The notes below the pieces were generated by a model. That model was not told the origin of the DNA, did no database searches, and saw nothing but the letters and a program-made list of their open reading frames with translations. Made by a program: the position numbers and the translations under genes. Shown piece by piece: positions 34,439-44,871 of a stretch of DNA of 64,000 bases. Positions within the stretch are counted from its first letter, which is position 1, and each line of letters opens with the position of its first letter. The DNA is from Epiperipatus broadwayi (taxonomy: Eukaryota; Onychophora; Udeonychophora; Euonychophora; Peripatidae), in NCBI GenBank assembly GCA_028023455.1, contig JAQFVV010006630.1:60001-124000 (forward strand), written 5' to 3'.

Positions 34439-35465
34439 GATTGAGGAACTATCTTATCCAGATATAAATTGCAGTTGAATAATAACACCAAATAAGAAAT
34501 CTTTATTAGAGTAAGAAAAAGACAGAGGGTTATTTAATGAAACACATATCTACCATGGATCGTATATATATTGAAATCACGTATAGAATATATCCTATCA
34601 AATGCTGTAGAGTGTGCAAACGAAGATGAAACTTAGACCATCCTATCCCATGGGGTAAATATTTAATGATTTTAAATTGGGGTTATTGATTAAAATTTCA
34701 TAGTGTGTTTAGTATTTATATATTTCTGTTGTTATTTATTTGTAATATTATATAATTAAAGGCTAAATAAATGCGGAGATAAAATATTAAAATTTCAACG
34801 TTGTGCTGTGTAATTAGTTAAGATTTTATCGTTTATCCTCCTTTATTAGCTAAGCAACAAACCAATTTCCCGAGATAAAGAGTAGATGAGCTAGCCTGGG
34901 ATTAATCTCTATCGGGACATACAGTAATTCGTTAGAATATTCATCTTTATAGTGATGTATTAAGTAAAGCATCTATATTATTGATTTTATTAAGTCCAAA
35001 AGGGACTAACCCTTATCTAAATTATGCAGTCATATCCCTCTGGGGAGGGAGCAATCTTTTCTCAGAGATGGCGCGTAAAGGTCTTGGTGAACCGGATCTT
35101 TCAAAGGTATGAGTGTAGTAATTTACTTTATGATGCAATTCTGGAAAATAATAAATGATGGTGTCTAACTGAATACCTACAATCGTTGCTCTGTTACATA
35201 ACACGCATTCCATGCTCAGTGTGTGTAGATATACGTAACAGGAGTAAAACAGACCGGTACAATATATATAATAATAAACATCACATATTCCAAAAAAATA
35301 AAAAAAATAAAATTAAAAATTACAAAATATATTCATAACCAAAAATTTACCTTATTTCCCACTCCCCTTTTTTATTACAAACAATCACAACCTAAACACA
35401 AACATTTTATTTTTTTTTTAAAAAAAACTATATATATCCTTAAACATTTTTTAATTAAAAACCTA
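34439..35465. other. Intergenic stretch, no gene recognised
   Basis: 34870-35240 is less AT-rich with no recognisable domain. A T-run joined to an A-run lies at 35410-35427. Nothing supports a gene. Confidence 0.5.
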
Positions 35466-35705
35466 TTATTTTCTTTTCTCTTTTGCCATTAACATCCTAT
35501 TTAATTCTGGTTTTATTTCATTAATGTATATACCCTCCTCTATCATCCTTTCATTGTATGACTTAATACATTCTAAAGGCTTTATTTCAAAATCCCCATG
35601 CTTAAATCTACTCATGTGAATGTAAACAGCAGAATTTTTATCACCTAAATGCTGTTTTAATCTAGTTTTTAATTTATTCTTACTAGTCTCAACATATATA
35701 TACAT
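35466..35705 (-). pseudogene. GIY-YIG endonuclease fragment, Penelope-like
   Basis: A 79-residue frame reads YVETSKNKLKTRLKQHL, then SAVYIHMSRFKHGDFEIKPL, NERMIEEGIYINEIKPELNR. This fits the second half of the GIY-YIG domain that ends Penelope-like retroelement proteins (YxGETxRxLxxRxxxH ... ExxYIxxxxPxLN). The glycine before ETS is replaced by V and the GIY strand is missing, so it is a relic. No reverse transcriptase was recognised upstream on the minus strand; the nearest upstream element is the Merlin-like unit. Confidence 0.6.
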
Positions 35706-36724
35706 TTATATACTGAAAATAATTTTTAACATGCCTCAAAAAATATTCTTTTAAAATCTGCGGATTGGTAGCTTATATCTACATAAATTGCTGAAACAGG
35801 TAAATCCATATTTCAACAATCATCCATCATATGCAAATGATCTTCAAATGTAGCTATACTGTATGGAGAGTTTTACTTTGTTTAATAACAATTATGTGCT
35901 AGTATGAGATGGTGATCATGTGATGTTTAGTGGTTTATACCAAACATTCTCACAAAAACTGCTACATGATAATACATACATGGTCCAAAATTCAACATCA
36001 GTCTAACAGGGAACATTTCTTTTTGCTCTTTTAATTGCCCAAAATCCTTAGCATAATTGCTACTGATAAGTTAAGAAATAGTTACAACTTCATATCAAAC
36101 ACTTCCTTTTAATATGGCTTAATTATAGTATTAATAAACTTCACTGTTAATGTATCAATAGAATTATCTATAAATCTGAATTTCAATTTGCTGATGAACA
36201 TTTTTTCTATGTAAATTTTTATACATCAAACATAATCTTCCACTCTTATCTTTTTTAATACATGTAATATTATTATCTAATAATTTTTTTCTTATTAAAT
36301 TAATTTCTTTATACTAAGAATAATCACATTTTGCATTAAAAATAAATATTCAATAAAGATATTTTAGAAATCAGCTCCACCTGAGCATGATTCATCTCAT
36401 AAGCACTTTTCTACTGCTGTATAGTTTTTAACAGCCACCAACAAACTTTATTTTTTTATCCAAAACTGGAACAATAAACAAATCCAAAGGGTTAATGATT
36501 AAATACACTATATTAGATTCCTTCTCCTTAAAATCAGTCTTTTGCAGAAATTGCTTATTATATAAAAAATAAACTATATTTCAGTATTAATCTCCATTGT
36601 AAAAAATATTTATGAGAATGAAAATTATTGTTAAATACCACACTGTTTTCAAATTTATTATCACAAATAAATTTTTCTAATGCAGTCATATTTTCCCATT
36701 TATTTTAATTTTTGACAGCATTAT

Positions 36725-38250
36725 TGGTACTGTTTTATTAGCTCATGTCAGCCATTTGATGGTGTTGATGCCATGCAAAACACAAAAATATAATGTTACT
36801 GGGCCACCGGCATAAAAATTAATTTTTAATATATTTACATATTAATGTATGTAGGTTAGCTTATGTACAAAATCAACAACTTTATTTATTTGTTATTTAG
36901 TTGATGATGTGGAATATATGTATATAAATGAGAAGTTGGATAATAGAAATTAAAATAAGTTCACAACAATTTTTTCTTCAAATTTTACTCTCACCCTGCT
37001 ATGTGAGATGAAACTCATTTGTAAATAAATTAGACAAGTTATATTTATTATATATGTATACTTAATCAAACCAGATATGAATTAATTATGCATTACAAGG
37101 CCAATTGTTATATACATGTCTGCTAATTTAATCTTTGGGATAGGGACATACCATGTGATCTCTTTTATACATTTAGATATTCAATAAGAATCAGATGTAT
37201 GTGCATAAAAATTTCAACAATGATAGCTATTCATAAATTACTCTTGCGAAGAATAAAATTCTGGTAAAAAACCTGCATCTAAATTAATTAAATGTTGTTA
37301 AGGAAAAAGGGTTTTTTATTCATTTCATAATGGATTGTTTTTGTAGTATAGTAACATATGGGATGAGTTACCTAAATATTAATGTAATAAGGATGTTTGA
37401 TTGTATCTGCAATAGTGCGGAGACTTGGTATTGTGTGTCTACATTCTTTTATTGTTTTCCAAAATACTCATTGGCCAATCCTTAAATACTGGAGATGTCC
37501 AGAGTGAACTTCTCCTAAATGAGAAAACCAAAGAAATGGACATAAGCTAGCAATGCATGCTTTATTCCTGAACCTGTCTCAAACTAAGGCCTTCAAAATG
37601 AATGAGATTCTGGAGCCATCAAAGCAGGTCCCTTTTGAATTGAACTCATTTGCTGACAGGAATGGGACTTACATCAGAATTGCAAAATGGTTTTGAACAT
37701 TTCCAGTCTCATCATTTCATTACACACACATCTCTTGGCATGTAGAAGTATGTTGTTGTCCTGTAAAAATGCCACTGCACCAGCTTCTGTGAACGGCAGT
37801 TGGAAAAATTTGAACAGCTTGGCATTTTGTTTGTCATAGTTGTGTTCTCACATAAATGTGAGCTGGGTAGAATATTGCTTGGATGTACTCACTTGAAATT
37901 TTTTGAAGGTTTCACATTGAGTAGGGAAGACTGGTGATGGCTGTATGATTGAAAGGAGATAATAGTAGGTCAGATGACTTGTAAGCTAATTATGTTGATA
38001 TGCATCATGAAGAGTTGTGACAGTCTGAAATCGAGACACACATGATACTGTAGCAAACATTGAGCTGTGAGCATTGGGATAAAGTTCATATCATGAAGCA
38101 GCAGGTTGGCCACCAGAATGGCATGCAAAACATCCTCTTTTTGCACTTTTACATAAAAGTAAAGCCAGCAGCCACTTAGATGACATATTTGTGTTTTTGC
38201 AAATAAATAAAGCCATCAAGTGGCTGACATAAGCTAATAGAACAGTACTA
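36725..38250 (-). mobile_element. Merlin-like DNA transposon with TIRs of at least 36 bp
   Basis: The left end TGGTACTGTTTTATTAGCTC (from 36725) pairs with the right end 38213-38250 (reverse complement TAGTACTGTTCTATTAGCTT), continuing through GTCAGCCATTTGATGG with few mismatches. A further inner block GCAAAACACAAAAATAT pairs with 38186-38203. Total length is 1.5 kb. The body carries a minus-strand transposase N-terminal relic. No convincing target duplication was found (left flank CAGCATTAT, right flank CTTTAATTT). It separates the two GIY-YIG fragments. Confidence 0.75.
37500..38186 (-). pseudogene. Merlin-like transposase N-terminal relic
   Basis: On the minus strand, starting from an ATG at 38186 close inside the TIR: FKFFQLPFTEAGAVAFLQ, DNNILLHAKRCVCNEMMRLEM, then QF-stop-CKSHSCQQMS and KGPALMAPES. 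This matches the N-terminal pattern of Merlin/ISXO2 transposases (E..A..FL, a zinc ribbon CxxC...M.L...RC...C, then the S.R.GTFF block). The DDE catalytic part is not recognisable toward 36.7 kb. Several stops; inactive. Alignment to the family is by eye and the first third (38186-37900) has no recognisable motif. Confidence 0.5.
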
Positions 38251-38753
38251 CTTTAATTTATTACTTCAGTGATAATTAAATGTTTAACTTTATTAATTAC
38301 TACTTTATGTCCACTGATTATAGCATTAAATTTTATGAAAGTTTAGATAAACATTACTGCCCTAAAAAATTTTAAAAATTTTACCCTCTGAGAAAATTAA
38401 ATTAATCATTTATATTACCTTCACCACTCAGTCAATAACCATGGAACAATCGTATTACTATACATCATGATAAAAATTCAAGATAAAATATGTAAAATCA
38501 AATGATATAAATATAATAAACAAAATAGACTATAATAACTCTACAAAATTAAAAATGTCTAAGTAAAATTATGATGTAATTTCTTTACTATTGCCAGCTT
38601 ATGACTTCTTCCATAATCTGAGTAGCAATACATTAATATTTAAATCTAATTAAATTCACACAACAAATAGCATCTGACATGAATGGCGAACATTCTACAT
38701 ATTGTGAATACTAACAGAATTACCTTGTTTATTCAAAATATTATCTGCATTAT

Positions 38754-39050
38754 TTATAAAAGGTCACTCCTAAATTTTTTTTTAAAATCATTTTCCACAT
38801 GCAACACAAATGCACTTCTAAAGCAAAATTTTTCACTACAAATCACTGCATTTTCTGAATAAAAAGATTTATACATATATGCAGAATATAACTTATTATA
38901 TGGTAATCCATGCTCCTGAAGTCTCTTTTTTAATGCACATTTAGTCTCCAAGATGTAAGTCTATCCACAATGATATTCCTCTTTATATATAATATTACAT
39001 TTGTTGATTTCATCAGTATAAACTTTTACATTAGTTTTAAAAGAATTTTA
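38754..39050 (-). pseudogene. Second GIY-YIG fragment, Penelope-like
   Basis: On the minus strand: YTDEINKCNIIYKEEYHCG, a stop, TYILETKCALKKRLQEHGL, resembling C.xIVYxxxCxCGxxYIGETxRxLxxRLxEH of Penelope-like GIY-YIG domains. After this it degrades. The ATG at 38951 is internal and not a real start. It sits just downstream of LINE B1 on the same strand but is unrelated to it by motif. Confidence 0.5.
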
Positions 39051-39164
39051 TTGTTACTAATACATGATTCTTGCCATGCAAGGCTAACATTTGATATATG
39101 ATGACTCAACAAGGGAGAAGGCTTTTTTGTCTCATTGTTCTGGTGTGAGACATCTATAAAGGCT

Positions 39165-39590
39165 CTATGTGTTATTGTAAAGGAATTTTGTTGATAGGAG
39201 TATGTCTTTTGCTTGTTTGTAAAGGAATTTTATTGATAGGAGTAAGTCTTTTGCTTGCAGGGTCTTCAGCTGGGAATTAAATATTACAGATGGTTCAGGT
39301 CTAGGAAGCATAAATTTAGCTCTGCACCTGGCCATCCATAGAGTATAAAAAATAAAGATGGCTAGACAAATGACCGGGAAGTCACCAGAGTACAGGCAGC
39401 TCTTGAGATCAACAATTTTTTGAAGAGGAATATTGCACTCGTCATTGATGGACCAGCTAATATCCTGATAGCCAGGGTAAAGGAAAACAATATGATCAGA
39501 TGTTTCATTGCTTCTGTGACAGATATAGCACATTGGGTCTATCATTGATAAAAATCTCTTGAAATGAAGGAACCGGCTTGTTGGGATCAC
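39165..39590 (-). pseudogene. LINE B1 C-terminal zinc-finger region with 42-bp duplication
   Basis: A 141-residue frame: PMCYICHRSNETSDHIVFLYPGY fits the C-x2-C-x8-H RVT zinc finger found after LINE reverse transcriptases, the last cysteine being Y. The end of the frame repeats 14 residues (KDLLLSIKFLYKQA and KDILLSTKFLYNNT) because of a 42-base tandem duplication. Confidence 0.65.
39176..39259. repeat. 42-base tandem duplication in LINE B1
   Basis: TGTAAAGGAATTTTGTTGAT through CTTTTGCTTGTT repeats once with period 42 and few changes; it keeps the reading frame. Confidence 0.85.
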
Positions 39591-39850
39591 ACCTAGATCA
39601 ACTTTTGAGGTGATCCAGAAGTTTAGGTTCCATAATGAGGCATTTAAAAATTGACATTATCTTGTAGTCATTTAGGCCTAGATGCACTCAGACAGCTGGG
39701 GGCTCCAGATTTAGAAGTGCATGTGCTTCCCAGATGTTGATCTAGAACCAGGGTAAAATTGCCATTGTGTCTGAGAAGATTAGACAATGCTGTCTATCCA
39801 GGCAGTACAGGAAGGTGGGAGTCTGTCTGTGGGAATCACTGGATTAATGA

Positions 39851-41300
39851 CTAGAATACTTTTTGATGCACCAGAGAGTGCTGTTTTTGGTACATGATTG
39901 AACTTAGCAGCGAGTGGAGGGACAAACTGTTGAGCTTCCTGTGATGATGTAGATGAGCCAAGCTGATCACAGGTGTGTGTCCTCTCCATGATGATCTGGT
40001 TACATATCCTTTGAATTTGGTTATTAAAGGTCTTAGAGAAATTATGGGCAGATAGTAAATGATCATATCCCTTATTTTTGCATTTATCAGGCCTATCTTG
40101 CCCTGAAGGGACAAATATTTTCTGGCCAGTGAATGGGCAAATTTAGAGGCCTTTCCCAGGAAGGACTTGCAGAGGATAGTGGGCATGGCATTGAAGGACT
40201 TGTGGGTTGGAAATCCCAGAAAAGGCTGAGGCTGTATGAGGAATGTTGACTTGATGCATTTGCCTGTGTTAACGCACCAAGTCAATGATTTTTGAGGGTT
40301 TATGATGAGTTTGAATTTGTTGGAGTAGTTGGTGATGATGCAGTACAGGGTAGGAAGGTGCTTACAAGATGGTCGGATGACTAGAATGTCATCCATGTAA
40401 GCAAAGGCTTTGATGCTGTTACTGAGGTGGGGGATGAATACTCATAGGAGCTGGCCCAGCTCTGGCAGCAAAGGATTTATATACTTAATGAATAACAGGC
40501 CACTCAACGAAGACCCCTAAAAGATGGATCTCACAGGGGAAAAAACATCTGTGTATGATTCATTTGTGAATATATGGATGTACCGATTGTTGAGGAGGTT
40601 GTCCAGTATTTGAATGACCTGAGTGGGGACATTGGAATCCATGAGGATGTTAAGGATAACTACATCCACAGATTTGAATGCTTCCACAATATCTAGCTGG
40701 ATGGCAATTGGTTTTGTCTGCTTGCTCTTAAATGATCAATTAATATTTTTACTTCGCTCATAGCTGTTAGGGGAAAGAGCCTTTTCTAGCATACTGAAAG
40801 GGTGAGATACCATGAAGGATGGTATTCTGGTATTTCTCTTTGATAACCCCTCAATTATTTTGAAGAGGATAAGTGTCATCGAAATGGGCCTAGTGCTCTT
40901 GATTAATGTAGGGTCCTGGTTCTTCTTAAGAAATGGGAACATGCCAATGGGGTAGAACTGGGGTAAAATTTGCTTTCCTGTAGCCCGATGGATCAGCACA
41001 TTGAGGATTATGTGGCACACGAAGTAGCTCAAATGATCAAATATGAACTTGGGTATTCTGTGCATACCGGAATGGACATTCTTAGGTAGGCTGAGGAGAG
41101 TTCTTAATGTCATCAAGTGTGATCCTGTATCTGGCAGCAGCAGGGGAGCAATCCTAGCTAAGATGTGAATACCCCATGTTACCTCATAGGTGATTTTTGT
41201 AGTAACTATCAATGTGCCACAACATCTGAACACCCATGATTTGCCTACCATCAAAAAGAAAGGAGGACAAAAAATGCTGTTTTGATTTCACCCCCAGTGC
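39851..41300 (-). pseudogene. LINE B1 reverse transcriptase, YMDD active site
   Basis: HRIPKFIFDHLSYFV, PIGMFPFLKKNQ and TRPISMTLILFKIIEGL (fingers; 41060-40840), IAIQLDIVEAFKSVD (motif A; about 40710-40676), a decayed QGSxLSPLLF as GSSLSGLLF (near 40500), AYMDDILVI (motif C; about 40402-40380) and KSLTWCVNTGK then FLGFPTHKS (motifs D and E, near 40270-40200). Motif A keeps its first catalytic aspartate and motif C keeps both aspartates, but stops and frameshifts separate the blocks. Confidence 0.75.
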
Positions 41301-41359
41301 CCATCATAGGTAACGATGGGTCCAACAGTGTTGGGCAGGCATAAAGAGTTTCTCATTTT

Positions 41360-42330
41360 TAGTAGCAATTACTTCTGCAAATTTGTGTCTGTTTAGCTTT
41401 GTAACTACCCTTGACTTTGATCAGTTTGTCTATATTTATTGGCCTCAGGATTAAAGTTTTTGATTTGATTGGGGAGCACATCCATCTCCTCAGTGAAGTA
41501 GAGCCCCTTTGCCTGCTGGTGTGGTGATGGATTAGGGATACCAAGATCCTGACAAAGCAAGACCAAGCCTCTACAGGATGAAGCTCAAGTAACTTTATTT
41601 TGTGGAAGAGTATGTAGGCTTCAGAGTAGAAGGCTTCTGTTGCATTTACTTGTGTATATAGCCTGAGGTCTTTGTAGGTGGTAGGGCAGATACTCTCCTT
41701 CAGCTCCATTGAGGTGATAATGGCATAATGGTCTGAAAAAGCCACTGGAATAAGGTGAGCCCTGAGTTTGTGGTAGAACTGGGGAAAGTACAATAGCAGG
41801 TCTATTAAGATCCGGCTAGTTTTTGTGTAGAATGAGAAGGCTTGCGGGGGAAGAAGCCTCTCCCATTAAGGATCTTATTTAGTTGACATAAGTAACTGTT
41901 AGTATACCATTCATAGGTGTTGAAATCTCTGAGTACTACTGTAGCATTGTTGTTGGATGATATGAGATTGACTGTTTGCGTGATGTGGTATAGGATGGCA
42001 GGATTATTGGGGATATACACAAAGATTGCATTGAATATGCAGTTATTCTAATTCAGATTGACTGCGATAAGGTTGTGATCATTGTAAATGATTTTGAATG
42101 AAGTGGAGGCTCTTGTGTTACTTATGATTACATCCACACTGCCAGCTGCAGTGAGGCCAGTAGTCAGCTGGGTGAACCCTAGCTCATTCAGCTTGTGTTT
42201 GATATATGAACTGGAATTTTGATGGTATTTCATGTCACCAATGAACATGATGTGAGGTGAATTTGCAATGAAGAAATGCCGAATGGCATTGACCCGCCCA
42301 AGGGAGTTGAGACCTGGGTGTTGATGGCCA
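41360..42330 (-). pseudogene. LINE B1 APE-like endonuclease
   Basis: Across three frames: MAINTQVSTPLGRVNAIR, HIMFIGDMKY, KLNELGFTQL, GSVDVIISN, NAIFVYIPNNPAIL, TVVLRDFNTYEW (decayed GDFN) and FSDHYAIIT (the catalytic SDH). The order is that of one apurinic-endonuclease-like LINE domain. I first suspected two endonuclease copies, but the pieces follow on from each other. The fragment ends in a linker of charged residues that leads to the RT. Confidence 0.65.
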
Positions 42331-42447
42331 TGATTTTACAATTATCAGACATTCTCCAGGTAATCACCAAGGCTAACTGCAGCTAAGGAGGGAGGCAGAG
42401 GGTCTTCCCCTTCTGAAGCAGGAGGAAGTTTCTTAGTGGCCAAACAG

Positions 42448-44137
42448 CTAGTATGGCCAGACAGTTCTGATAGCAGATGCACTGGAAAAGCAAGGTGCAT
42501 TGAGAACCCTTCTTTTTTCTGAGGAGGCCTTGGGCTCAACAGAGGATGCTGATCTTTGTGGTTTTTGTGATGACATAGTGGTTGCTAGATATGGAACATC
42601 TTCCTCAGAGCTGACCTGAGAAGGCCTGACAGATTTCTTTTTGCACCCAGTAATGCCAGAAGTAGAGCATTCCATTTCATTCTCAGTGTCCAGGGGAGAT
42701 TCCCAGGTTTGAGAGGTGGGATTACAGGAGCTAGATGCTCTAGAGATGGTGCCAGAGTGCAGCCTAGAGAAGAGGGGTTAGCTTTTCTAGTAGATTCTTG
42801 TGAACTTAGCTGAGTCTTGGGTTTTGGGCTATCAGGACTGAGTTATGTTGTCATTTTTATTATAGCATTTATGCATTTGGGATACAGTTGAGGGAGGTAC
42901 TTTGCCTGTGAGTGTGGAGATAGTCAAGTTGATAGGGGTGTTTTTGCAACAAAAGAGGCTGTGGATTTCTGATTACCAGAATCTTTGTTGTTTGTGAACC
43001 TTAGTATAGGACAATTCCATAGATTCCTGCCTCAAGAAGGTGGGCCTTTGGTGGTGATTATAGGGACTTTCTGTATTCTTTTACTATTGTCCTTGGTTAA
43101 TAGTTCAACTGGACTGTTAGGTCGACTGGTGATCTCTTCAAGCTGTTGCAGTGGTTGAATATTTTAGGACATTGAGGAATCTGTCACTGTAGGTTTACAT
43201 TTATGGATGCAGCTCTTCCTAAGTCTACATGAGATGCAGATGTGATTGATAGTCTTTTATGAGATGGGTTCTCTGACCACAATAGAAGCACTGTGGTCTG
43301 ATTCCCACAAATAACAATATCATAGAAGAGCCTCTGGCATTGATGATGGTTGGTATGTCTGTTGGCAAGGCTCCCTTGCTCAGTTAAAGCTTGAAGGTGG
43401 GAATGTTGGAGAGGATTGTCTTGAAAGCCTTATCAATGGGTAGATATGTAAATTTAGTCACTTTGTCATAAGGGTGCAGTAATTCTTGTAGAAGTGATTT
43501 GTCCAGGCCCATGATGCAGTTCCTTATAAACATGAATAGTACAGAGGACCTGGAGATATCAATCGGGACAAGGATTTTTTTATCCAATATATTATTTTTG
43601 AAGGCATTCCCACTGGCCCATGACTTGAATTCTATTGCTATGTATCTGTCATTAGGGTGCAGTAGGATCCTGTGTACTTCTCAGTGAACCTTTCCTGTTT
43701 TATGTGATCCAATAGATCATGTATGGGAAATTTGTATAATCTACAAGCAGTCAGTAACAGCAAGGATGACACTCTTGTAATTGGAAAAGTTTGTCAATGA
43801 CTAGGAGCAGCATCAGGATTGTATGGCAAAAACTGTGAATGATCTCTTGAAGATGTTGTTCAGAAAGTTGTTGGACCAGAGTTCTGGAGTTGATAAGTTC
43901 AGGAAGTGCAGAAGCAGTTTGTTGGCTTGCTAGTTGATCCATGATGTTAACCATGTCTATTTGTTCAGCCTCAGAATGACAGTGATCTTGTAAATTGATA
44001 AGGAGGCTTCTAGATGTTGGCATGTTTAGTTGGATTGATTGATCTGACTGGGGCTCTTGTCGCATTGAAGACCGAACCAGTAGCCTGCACTGTGTGTTCT
44101 GGCTTAGAGTTGACAGGTTGACCAGTACAATATACAA
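42448..44137 (-). pseudogene. LINE B1 ORF1 region with zinc knuckle
   Basis: The order on the minus strand is a glutamine- and leucine-rich N-terminal frame (44137-43751), a frame with VPIDISRSSVLFMFIRN and LLHPYDKVTKF (43587-43384), then, in another frame near 43300-43250, QCFYCGQRTHLIKDY. The last fits a CCHC knuckle whose last cysteine is lost (Y). A serine-rich end follows (42675-42448). ORF1 proteins of CCHC type bind element RNA. It is broken by stops and frameshifts. Confidence 0.55.
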
Positions 44138-44416
44138 ACAATAAGGTTATGCATCTTAATTTTCTTTTGCTTACAATGACTATAAAAAATAAATGATTAA
44201 AAATGTATATAATAAAAAGTCTGTAACCTTTTTTAATCTAATTTTTAAGACTATATATTCAAAACCTATTAGTGAAAATAATTTTAAAATTATTGACAGA
44301 ATAATTAATATCATTTTATTCACTCTTTGAAAGCCTTTTATTTTTATCTCTACATTTATTTGAGTATTAAAAATGAAGCAAATAAAATTTTTTACAATTC
44401 TTTATTTTTTTACATA
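44138..44416. other. AT-rich spacer upstream of LINE B1
   Basis: Nothing recognised. The 5' end of B1 may lie here but no second copy of that end exists in the window to define it. Confidence 0.5.
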
Positions 44417-44572
44417 GTAATTGTAAATTAGCGATCAGGCTAATGCACACGTGCTTTACAAATTTTAAACTATACAATGAATACTCTCATTCTCAAGCAT
44501 AAGGTAAAGTCTTTATGAAAAGATAGAATGAATTTGTAAAGAGCATTAGACTGATCGCTAAGTTACAATTAC
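44417..44572. mobile_element. 156-bp MITE-like element with about 45-bp TIRs
   Basis: GTAATTGTAAATTAGCGATC then AGGCTAATGC ... CTTTACAAATT (44417-44465) pairs with AATTTGTAAAGAGCATTAGA then CTGATCGCTAA and TTACAATTAC (44531-44572) with a few mismatches and one small insertion. Centre AT-rich and non-coding. A target duplication could not be fixed. Confidence 0.8.
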
Positions 44573-44829
44573 AATTTATTAACATAGCGCAATATAAATA
44601 AATAGTTTATTATATATAAAACCAAATATATTTTTACATAGAGTACTTTTTATTTAGTGTGTAAATAATTCCTGCTAAAACAGAATATTTCTATTGCATT
44701 GAATGCTATTTAAAGCCATGTGATTGTAAACAAAGTTTATAAAAAAAACATTTCTAAGAATATATTACAATTCAATTGTCTAAAATTATCTAAGATGCAC
44801 AGCTTGCAAGGGCAAAGAATTACCTAGTA

Positions 44830-44871
44830 CAGTGATGGCGACCCTATGGCACACGCGCCAGAGATGGCATG
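44830..44871 (+). mobile_element. hAT-like terminal sequence, one end only
   Basis: CAGTGATGGCGACCCTATGG then CACACGCGCCAGAGATGGCA resembles the terminal inverted repeat of hAT transposons (CAGxG...GCGAACCTATGGC type). The matching opposite end was not found in the window, so the element is truncated or its end has decayed. A short minus-strand open stretch at 45225-45370 (GADYTFRSFVQDCDYIKK, MFRSKKIRAENDFITL) may belong to it but is unidentified. Confidence 0.5.

Larger units (their letters stand above)
39165..44137 (-). mobile_element. APE-type LINE copy B1, near full length, decayed
   Basis: A minus-strand non-LTR retrotransposon with the usual order: an ORF1-like region with a zinc knuckle (44137 to 42448), an APE-like endonuclease (about 42330-41360), reverse transcriptase with YMDD (about 41300-39850) and a C-terminal CCH zinc-finger region (39590-39165). 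Composition is less AT-rich than the flanks. Frames are broken every 100-200 codons. The clade is not assigned; it is distinct from the RTE copies, and B2 (57.5-59.5 kb) is a relative. Element ends and target duplication were not located. Confidence 0.75.

Noticed and set aside
35078-35100. TGGTGAACCGGATC as a retroelement primer-binding site
   Set aside because: It does not correspond to a plausible tRNA 3' end and no LTR was found around it.
36000-36720. Minus-strand stretch with coding-like words between the GIY-YIG relic and the Merlin-like element
   Set aside because: Frames such as SNIVYLIINPLDLFIVPVLD are short and match nothing I can name.
41360-42330. Suspected two endonuclease domains in LINE B1
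   Set aside because: Read in order, the pieces make one domain: the first covers the N-terminal half and the second the GDFN and SDH part.
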